Assembly: GCA_910585745.1 (NCBI GenBank)
Contig: CAJUFM010000064.1
Span: forward strand, 1-17,574
Length of the DNA: 17,574 nt
Source of the DNA: an uncultured Eubacterium sp.
GTDB lineage: Bacteria; Bacillota; Clostridia; Lachnospirales; Lachnospiraceae
Reading direction: 5' to 3'
Shown here: in pieces, positions 15,901 to 17,574 of the stretch
How the letters are laid out: every line of letters begins with the position of its first letter
How positions within the stretch are numbered: the first letter of the stretch is position 1
Notes under the pieces: model-generated
Seen by the model: the letters and a program-made list of their open reading frames with translations, nothing else
Told to the model about the DNA's origin: nothing
Databases searched by the model: none
Program-made: the position numbers and the translations under genes

Positions 15901-17488
15901 TTGTTATATGAGTTTCGGAGGCACAAAAATTTCCTTTATTACCAGGCGACGTATGCTCAAAATCTCCCTGAATCTCCAACGTTCCCCCACTCATGCTGCT
16001 ACTCGGATATCTGGAGTGGGCATAAAAATCTCCCTGGATCTGCACATAATCCTCCTGATTTCTCATAATAAGATTAGATCCGTATCCAGAATCTTCTGCC
16101 AGTTCAAAATTTCCTCTACAAATAAGCTTTCCTTTATCAACACTCAGGTTTCTGACAATTTTTACATTTCCCTCTGTGTTTAAGCGATGACCTCCCAGAG
16201 AACACTCATATCGACTCTCAAAGTCTCCGTGTACCGTTAAATCTGTGCCCATCCTCATATTTCCGGTATTTAAATAATTCCCTTTGATCTCCTCCAGTTC
16301 ATTCAGTGTGAAACCGTCTTCCGTCTTTATATTTCCACTGAAACTCTTCCCGGTAAATGTAGTTTCTTTCTGAACCACAAGGTTTTTTCCACTCACAGGA
16401 TTACCATGGTCAGATACATTACCTGACACATAGATGTCTGTCTTCAATTCTACGCCCTGACTATTCTGTATATCAATTCCTGACAGTCTGGATCTCTGTT
16501 TCCCCGCACTATTCATCGTCACAGTTTGCTTCTGTTCTCCAGACAACCGAAGCATACTTTCTGAAGTCATCACCAGATTATCTTCCTTACGGTATTTTAT
16601 CTGTTCTATATTTCCTTTGACCTCGATTACCCCTTCTTGAAGAAGGTCTTTGTGGCTGATCGCTGACCAGGTGATAAAATTCCCTCCAACGCAGATCCTG
16701 TCTTCCGATTTTTTCATTATCAGTTGTGCAGAAGCAGCACCCACCTTCGGCTCCTTATCCTCTTCCTGCTGAATTCGGTAATCTCCTTTGATATCCAATT
16801 TTCCGCCATTTATTGAGATTGTTCCATTCTGTTGAATCAGATTTCCCCTCACAGTCAGAGTGTGTCCTGCCAGATCAAGAGTATCACCAAGCAGAACAAG
16901 ATCCCCTTCTATCTCTTCATCCTCTGCCAGCTTCCATCCATAAGTTCCAGAACACCCTGCATGAAGCCTGGTACTATTTCTCTCCATGGATAAAGAATGA
17001 AAAAGACCATTGCTGTATATCCCCTCTTCGCTCCCATTCCGAAAAATGACTTTATTAAAATATGATGCTGGAGAATCAAAATGAATCTCCTGCCTTTTCT
17101 CCCCTGAAAATATCGTTTTATGCGTCCCGGAACAAACAAAATTTTCCTCACTGGAAAGATAATTTTTTATATTTTTTTGGGAAAAATTTCCCTTAATCTC
17201 GGTTATTCCCGCCTTGAAACTATTATTTCCATATAATGCTTCACAAACAAAGTTCCCCTCTACCAGCATATAATCATTATCATTGCTCATTTGCAGATAT
17301 CCGTTTCCCGTTACTGTATAATCGCCTTCGCACAGAAGCTCCCCTTTATTAAATAGAACTCTGCCATTCTCATGTTTAAGATCCCCCTGTACTGTCAGCC
17401 GATAACCATTCAAGTCCAAATTGTTTTTTACGGTCAGATTCTGTACGATCATGTCCTTCTCTAATACATATTGAGAAGAAACTGTCAT
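3971..17488 (-). CDS. Giant multidomain surface protein with class 3 lipase domain, 4505 aa
   Basis: One uninterrupted frame of 4505 codons. Approximate domain order: residues 1-1765, predicted beta-solenoid of nine half-modules; 1784-2660, five FN3 modules (starting near 1784, 1875, 2073, 2270 and 2462) with Ig-like modules between the later ones; 2660-2695, acidic linker; 2697-2772, PKD (WNWEFGNGD); 2775-2860 and about 3070-3160, carboxypeptidase-regulatory/Cna-B-like folds; 3290-3710, class 3 lipase; 3755-4280, leucine-rich units ending in a BspA-type block and GWQEPYWLKY cap; 4285-4395, Pro/Thr/Ser/Glu linker; 4405-4505, very basic FN3-like module. All of this suggests an extracellular adhesin with esterase activity. 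However, no signal peptide, SLH domain, LPxTG or dockerin is visible. The first in-frame ATG (17486-17488) is only 2 nt from AGAGG, and the strong GGGAGGTGAT lies 34 nt upstream, so the start is uncertain; an in-frame TAG stands 12 codons upstream. It is the first large gene of a probable three- or four-gene operon. Confidence 0.95.
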   Translation of the reverse strand: MTVSSQYVLEKDMIVQNLTVKNNLDLNGYRLTVQGDLKHENGRVLFNKGELLCEGDYTVTGNGYLQMSNDNDYMLVEGNFVCEALYGNNSFKAGITEIKGNFSQKNIKNYLSSEENFVCSGTHKTIFSGEKRQEIHFDSPASYFNKVIFRNGSEEGIYSNGLFHSLSMERNSTRLHAGCSGTYGWKLAEDEEIEGDLVLLGDTLDLAGHTLTVRGNLIQQNGTISINGGKLDIKGDYRIQQEEDKEPKVGAASAQLIMKKSEDRICVGGNFITWSAISHKDLLQEGVIEVKGNIEQIKYRKEDNLVMTSESMLRLSGEQKQTVTMNSAGKQRSRLSGIDIQNSQGVELKTDIYVSGNVSDHGNPVSGKNLVVQKETTFTGKSFSGNIKTEDGFTLNELEEIKGNYLNTGNMRMGTDLTVHGDFESRYECSLGGHRLNTEGNVKIVRNLSVDKGKLICRGNFELAEDSGYGSNLIMRNQEDYVQIQGDFYAHSRYPSSSMSGGTLEIQGDFEHTSPGNKGNFCASETHITKFSGEKKQTVRFADDSSYFNHVEIENTNVEGVYAPNGINCVTMNRNGHKVTTDQKGEFGWKLTKDEVYEGDLYLISDELNLNGYTLHVKGNLIQSAGTVNVNNGELLVDGDYRIQSEVKKDGGTDYDKSLGTLLMNHEDDRVVVNGSFAMGSIYSHNGKLTAGVLSVKGDFGAVKYKAADNLVTTGTHLLVLDGSEEQRVNLSDPSFYNMRIANVRMENKRNEGIVFEKNVPVTGNVDQQGGRAKGYLLINPTTTFAEGEYRGDILANNGGKINGLSSITGDIRIRSNVSLSRKLQVNGKLYIESGSLSLGKMELSVTEDIVILNGSLQAAKGSCICDGNLTLEKTDSGTSHLVMVNPEDYILVKGNVYVRSRYCPRQINAGVLEIKGDFIQEKTYNDDGFVATGGHRVVFSGEQRQTVNFATDKSCFSYVEIQNPSEEGVYSEKGIHCLYLNTNQNIYLTGMEGETGWTLQKDEVRQGDLVLVSGTLDLQGKELIINGDFIQKGGRVKINNGRLVVKGDYLIGDGSTDDNSMKGSWGTLSMQEPGDKIVVEGDFTMASFLDHDTLLTDGELTVCGNLSQKAVGTKLNLATSGGFTLVMAGNDMQQVKMETADSRNSRIANLILRNTGEKGVFLNGMPVTGKVVVEKGAPRGELCAFTTTEFQDNIYEGDVLFKEYTVYGKPLHVKGFLTCTAGFVMNRDMVVEGDLRITSNMDLKGNTLQVNGSVYISGAVMDISRGKFICGHNLKLEYCSGHSSGLRMFYDEDRAVVQGNLYVNTAGSCPMQKGVLELKGDFIQNQYSNSNSFVPSDSFVVILNGDEMQRVYFSAKDSHFGTLRIENESEEGICFENETVRATKLERNGCRVSCRGSGTYGWRLEEDMVIQDDLYIVMDDLDLNGHKLEVNGNLYIGAGDVKVNGGTLNVSGDLKIQEWDGKETFSSGNGMLVMTDPEDHVSVGRDFVIQTKRDPEGQFTTGKLELKGDFYQKNASGRNENFRASGNHQVIFSGEKEQKVYFETFSNCGFMNVDFTESQKEVHFVSSARAYGDIRDKGQRTVFDKEKYMYIGTCSQLQGGKFGGNIKCDRQDVLTQDVNIAGDLVSEQNMDLNGHKLSAVSFRKNWGKLSVNRGKLVTEHNFETGVNGYLCMEHDDDRIRVKGDFIMASNNTNNKLCAGQLEISGDVTVTGSCFLPCGSHQTILSGKAGRLGREYVQTVNMNHAASRFNELVLTKKRDKFYSFSKDVEQLCEKLTLLEQDSEAPPKVQGIQLKEKEAVSISLEWEASEDNESTVFYQIFRGSRQVGETKDTYFTDTGLKPAQGYDYVIYAVDESGNISESSDVFAAETEADIEPPAKPEGVNLFTRTGSSLTMGWRKSKDNVGITGYRIYRNGEFVVQVDAAAREYKDINRSTDEVNRYQVSAVDEAGNESELSEAVSGSAQMPEILKMSPGDGSELGGKSEVLQVYYKNVGNSLGNRVKFEYSTDKGETWRGINAVLLGQNTSSYSTLTSQYTWDISRIKSKQCLVRATVFDADDNMAQKIVSYKLDTDPPLAPECLNAESNNGLVELSWNASDTANCVKYEIYRAREGEEFTRIQTLTGRENTYYIDRDVTHQTTYSYFVKAVDAYQLVSEESQRFTIMVDADLEKPRVLEFSANKKRLCKNTVLTVKAVDNIGVTSAVVQYFHDGKWNDAGDCEVSGSIGSCVFNTEVLEDGEYTFRVLAEDRNGNISEGFTQNFEVDNHGIEKVEWDKVSAYSDKVRLTWKAVSDKDIDCYVVEQLIDGKYKEVARERNTLGVFIRELEPETTYTFRVAGYDDIGNQGEFSEKVEITTKKDTILPYVVKFDPVPSYFSERIPIEITAKDNNELDRIEFHYSRDKITWKKAGSVKAPSGMRQYTYSYEMDIKGLHDGEFYVQAVVYDSEGNKNTKGQAIRSFYKLTKAPEPMKDISVSAKDGYVVVNWRRPQEESFASFDLYRKVGKDGTYQCVDGKSTALNYIDTDVEDNQQVFYKLRVNDLAGNQSEFSKEVSTRVLPDREKPKVYGVEPVNKKKVGRNPKIRTLVADNRRLKGVAMEFRKLGGEDFWTQIYNEEIQDASKEITVTWENEELANGDYEFRIIAEDWNGSVSGDYRFSYSYDRYFVENKKDHTAPVPEKPGEQEKEEEEDLPQIYNLRAILPASYSLREGKEEIFDGTESRGDVPVVEWNWEFGNGDTAEGERVTYAYPEAGNYTLKLTVKDADGNVNSVTSSVDVCPKSSGGVSLCVQDDNGQILENAQIHIQKAGEKKGKVYSCNAGGELELALNPGRYEISAYQSGHLPENREIKINPGAVKKVNFVLESRELITGVLSHRKLDVREMLELGIDLEDPDNWYTYRYCVITYLRGEPKPKTYEFNVSEKEWTYVDLSGNSGKRSIGYTVLNIGSGYGDQILVSYEVGEYLKQMFEVELRIQNQAKENFVITDGKATLNLPTGLSLAGMKNGDQSEAVRMEDIPGQSEQSVKWYIRGDQPGQYHIDAKYLGRLQPFDAPVSIAVRDSEPVVVTDENTNTNTDDGFLDPDKETKNYQILVTNTSGERLKGAYVEMQYGDLSTRGITDGDGLVWLEVNEDEERRFRLTAKCSGHLDYVKEEYKVKCGDYMDSIRMVKESDTSYMSDENEDYEGDFELKSVILNGIELSKPMAYDERVKINSYDNDRNTVNLAFNENVTSASIVIKGDNDNIYSEVAVKNGLSSNHVTLDFKSNRLVEGYRMYVRAVDEKTGCWHLYPLYFVEIVYKKPARFNKKIAEQCALYSALAYKAVIKENGKFSDGFSYDTNTDFLSDKLDEEIEPKNKGFVSLEKKLEMDNFVIDNKYMYVNYGEDLDTDGAKDNCSFSIVRRDTVKGGVIYVIIRGTDRVEWYGNMEITGEFYDKDIMNHASFKSAEKQVYKRLSEYIRENNLFKPEIVVTGHSRGAAIANLLAADIISKDDSKHSWKDEESDDIEEKEVIRAGKVSAYTFATPNVTLYDGTQKEDYNTIFNFCFTDDFVPQVPMEKWEYGKYGNTIPLDSERYSISSRGTKYNEYRKKVRSVNKKITYASENTKMLISHISRKWRNVEQYYTVKKPKMTLYEFMHDKVAAAIVEESIFANALPKLSVAVNALYNKESDLYVVARYFLAGSELFHNYIFDTHNADNYYAAILSDGFDTSSVEDIKLNNNEDLPKYLSPAQVYSDTVNLDNSDDIRQFQRFLRSERNVASGEESVKMPVYELLKWDVENTDTWEGVTIQDGRITAIELPLAVLGGTLDLSGLDKLESLKCLYNGFEDISLERCSSLKTLLLGGQKIEELDLSGCHGLESVNVSDNHLKKILWGSYSSLKWLNCSANYLDIDTDESLIEVIRTLKVKGIDPAYKYQRYDEKAEYNQQDLGFVRGLLAQGENEVLLGWDKEDLSTWTGIQWKTVAGKNYINRIDIARKELTGSLIATDLKYVREIVCGENRFKKLDITGCKSLEFVNCSAGELEELLLGDNDSLLYLDCLNNQLVVDDIEKECQKIASRTGSEVYYERQYINADRIAFCGSECRILEQFADLDSNKEILNWNLDKPGMIPNIQWKVQDGVYRVKELKIYGDKVGGKLDLSGFEALSRVCLVGTEINQVILPSHMKEIEEGSFVNCRKLESVILPEKIISIGKQAFASCEKLHQIDFPSGLQKIGEEAFLNCYSLKEITLGKEISEIGKYAFAGCSNLKKAVFSGDAPQNPGDDIFYGTADDFCIYYEKDSKGWQEPYWLKYRTALLGESTSPTTPESQKPASSSEPLPTQPPVKTNLPVNTSKPAETEEPESTAKPEHTWKPEETTAPSGVQEPKSTKDPGGDSPFQDTDQPPAASIPGEQKQQPQLNLETADQSSDWAEGTVSGKKTGYKNMSYKVKKAKVLKYKLKKRKLKVVIRRDKNVTGYEVYYRKGKKGKYKVVRRKGWKNNVILLRNLKKGTFYVKVRVYKKVNGKKYYSKFTKSKKVTVR
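3974..4276 (-). other. Basic C-terminal FN3-like module of giant protein
   Basis: Residues ~4405-4505 are extremely rich in Lys and Arg (for example KLKKRKLKVVIRR) with an FN3-type pattern: GYEVYYRKGKKGKYKVV, then LKKGTFYVKVRVYKKVNGKK, ending KKVTVR. Modules of this kind close many secreted proteins of Lachnospiraceae and relatives. With no sortase motif or SLH domain present, charge-based retention on teichoic acids or other anionic wall polymers is a reasonable inference. A Pro/Thr/Ser/Glu linker of roughly 110 residues separates it from the leucine-rich block, as expected for a wall-spanning spacer. Confidence 0.75.
4649..6226 (-). other. Leucine-rich region of giant protein (three units)
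   Basis: Residues ~3755-4280 hold three successive units. Each opens with a conserved start (xLLxWDxxxxxTWxGI or xILNWNLDK, then a GxLxxxxLxxL strand). The first two look internalin-like (LDLSGCHGLESVNVSDN, LDITGCKSLEFVNCS). The third is LRR_5/BspA-like, with repeats such as IGKQAFASCEKLHQIDFP and IGKYAFAGCSNLKKAVFSG, and ends in the DAPQNPGDDIF...IYYEKDSKGWQEPYWLKY cap. The third unit has the same plan as the units of the two downstream LRR proteins. Expected role: ligand recognition. Confidence 0.85.
6359..7621 (-). other. Class 3 lipase (Lipase_3, alpha/beta-hydrolase) domain of giant protein
   Basis: Residues ~3290-3710. It starts with a typical helix (ALYSALAYK), then VIYVIIRGTD (RGT at 3405-3407, the family's oxyanion region). 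The nucleophile elbow is GHSRG with Ser3464, followed by AAIANLLAAD. YTFATPNV precedes FTDDFVPQVP, where Asp3538 fits the family's D-x-V-P acid. His3682 in DTHNADNYY is the best catalytic His, because the family often ends its domain with H-x-x-x-x-Y; His3600 is an alternative. The Asp-His gap (144 residues) is longer than in compact fungal relatives, so an insertion is likely there. Predicted activity is ester hydrolysis of an acylglycerol, phospholipid or other acylated substrate; the true substrate cannot be read from sequence. Confidence 0.85.
8000..9400 (-). other. PKD and carboxypeptidase-regulatory-like folds of giant protein
   Basis: Residues ~2697-2772 show a PKD signature: WNWEFGNGD, then YAYPEAGNYTLKLTVKDADG. 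Two CarboxypepD_reg/Cna-B-like beta-sandwiches follow at about 2775-2860 (LCVQDDNGQILENAQIHIQK, LNPGRYEISAYQSGH) and about 3070-3160 (ILVTNTSGERLKGAYVEM, ITDGDGLVWLEV). Between them lies roughly 200 residues of Ig-like beta-rich sequence I cannot assign. These are non-catalytic spacers or binding folds that place the lipase at a distance from the solenoid. Confidence 0.7.
9509..12139 (-). other. FN3 / Ig-like tandem region of giant protein
   Basis: Residues ~1784-2660. FN3 modules are recognised by motif pairs such as LEWEASEDN...YxIFRG...YVIYAVDESGN (first), MGWRKSKDNVGITGYRIYRN (second), LSWNAS...YEIYRA...YSYFVKAVDA (third), LTWKAVSDKD...YTFRVAGYDDIGN (fourth) and VNWRRPQEE...YKLRVNDLAGN (fifth). 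Later modules alternate with Ig-like modules that end in strands such as GEYTFRVLAEDRNGN and GDYEFRIIAEDWNG. This is a typical extracellular spacer. Confidence 0.85.
12194..17488 (-). repeat. Coding super-repeats (404-409 residues) forming predicted beta-solenoid
   Basis: The motif YGWxLxxDExxxGDL recurs with its Trp at residues 185, 589, 998 and 1403, giving intervals of 404, 409 and 405 residues. A second landmark, SGExxQxVxF or a variant of it, recurs nine times, at about 128, 316, 531, 722, 943, 1131, 1346, 1535 and 1726. Most of its intervals alternate between about 188-191 and 215-221, so each super-repeat consists of two unequal half-modules. Within a half-module, short strands repeat (LDLNGxxLxVxGNL, INxGxLxVxGDYxI, LxMxxxEDxVxVxGxF, GxLExKGDFxQ), as in a right-handed parallel beta-helix. 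The first copy is incomplete: the predicted protein begins in the second half-module. Confidence 0.85.
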
Positions 17489-17514
17489 ATCCTCTGCCTG
17501 CTTTTGAGAAGCAA
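17485..17514 (-). CDS. Possible 9-codon leader ORF overlapping start of giant gene
   Basis: TTG at 17512-17514 sits 8 nt after GGAGG, an ideal Shine-Dalgarno spacing. It opens MLLKSRQRI and ends at TGA 17485-17487, overlapping ATG 17486-17488 of the giant gene as ATGA, the classical coupling arrangement. Either it is translated and couples initiation of the giant gene, or it marks a frameshift between the true start and the long frame. The peptide itself is unlikely to have a function. Confidence 0.3.
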   Translation of the reverse strand: MLLKSRQRI

Positions 17515-17518
17515 CTGA

Positions 17519-17528
17519 ATCACCTCCC
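17519..17528 (-). promoter_or_regulatory. Strong Shine-Dalgarno upstream of giant gene (GGGAGGTGAT)
   Basis: GGGAGGTGAT matches the anti-Shine-Dalgarno almost perfectly. The first codon at standard spacing is the TTG of the 9-codon ORF; the in-frame codon at this spacing in the giant frame is GTT, not a normal start. The in-frame ATG is 34 nt away from GGAGG. Confidence 0.7.
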
Positions 17529-17531
17529 TAT

Positions 17532-17574
17532 TTAGTCAAGTGTTATTTCCTTATTTTTCAAGGATTTTTTAGTT
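17532..17574 (-). CDS. Possible 3' end of an upstream gene
   Basis: One frame is open from the right edge to TAA 17532-17534 and would encode a C-terminus ending LKNKEITLD, four bases before the Shine-Dalgarno of the giant gene. A short gap like this is usual within operons. Only 13 codons are visible, so it could equally be chance and this stretch could be a leader. Confidence 0.25.
   Translation of the reverse strand, partial: TKKSLKNKEITLD

Noticed and set aside
3971..17488. Polymorphic toxin with two immunity genes
   Set aside because: The layout (giant repeat protein followed by small membrane-anchored genes) is suggestive. But the enzymatic domain is internal, the C-terminus is a binding tail rather than a toxin tip, and the neighbours share LRR units with the giant protein instead of looking like immunity proteins.
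12194..17488. CRISPR-like or tandem DNA repeat array
   Set aside because: Periodicity is at the protein level, with about 1.2 kb units and diverged copies within one reading frame; there are no short identical direct repeats with spacers.
17530..17570. Promoter with TTGAAA as -35
   Set aside because: No hexamer resembling TATAAT lies 16-18 nt downstream; the best candidates match at about three of six positions. The operon promoter is probably outside the window.

Overview
The window looks like the chromosome of a low-to-moderate GC Firmicute, most likely a gut Clostridia/Lachnospiraceae member. This is inferred from AAGGAG/GGAGG ribosome binding sites, BspA-type leucine-rich repeats, long strings of FN3/Ig-like modules, and a lysine-rich C-terminal module of the kind common on surface proteins of these bacteria. 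No rRNA, tRNA, CRISPR array, transposase or integrase was seen.

Almost everything is on the minus strand and reads right to left. At the right edge are the last codons of a possible upstream gene (17532-17574), then a strong Shine-Dalgarno. Next comes one enormous gene (3971-17488, 4505 codons) occupying 77% of the window. Its product runs, in order: about 1765 residues of predicted beta-solenoid built from 404-409-residue super-repeats; five FN3 modules alternating with Ig-like modules; a PKD domain; two carboxypeptidase-regulatory/Cna-B-like folds; a class 3 lipase domain (GHSRG, S3464/D3538/H3682 as probable triad); three leucine-rich units ending in a BspA-type block; a Pro/Thr/Ser/Glu linker; and a very basic C-terminal FN3-like module.

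Downstream in the same direction, probably in one operon (gaps 67 and 45 nt), are two paralogous membrane-anchored leucine-rich proteins (2239-3903 and 490-2193). Both carry the same C-terminal cap motif as the giant protein. They share a nearly identical internal cassette flanked by divergent sequence, and identical translation-initiation regions. A 52-codon ORF (302-460) may follow. The left edge holds the 3' end of a convergent plus-strand gene resembling the C-terminus of Uma2/DUF820 family proteins, interrupted by a 50-bp inverted repeat.

Inferred joint role: a surface or secreted giant adhesin-esterase, plus two membrane-tethered proteins sharing its leucine-rich recognition module. The main puzzle is the N-terminus of the giant protein. 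No signal peptide is visible, the first ATG starts part-way into a repeat, and the strong Shine-Dalgarno points to a TTG in another frame whose 9-codon ORF overlaps the ATG as ATGA. This is either a coupled leader, a frameshift, or a truncation of the secretion signal.
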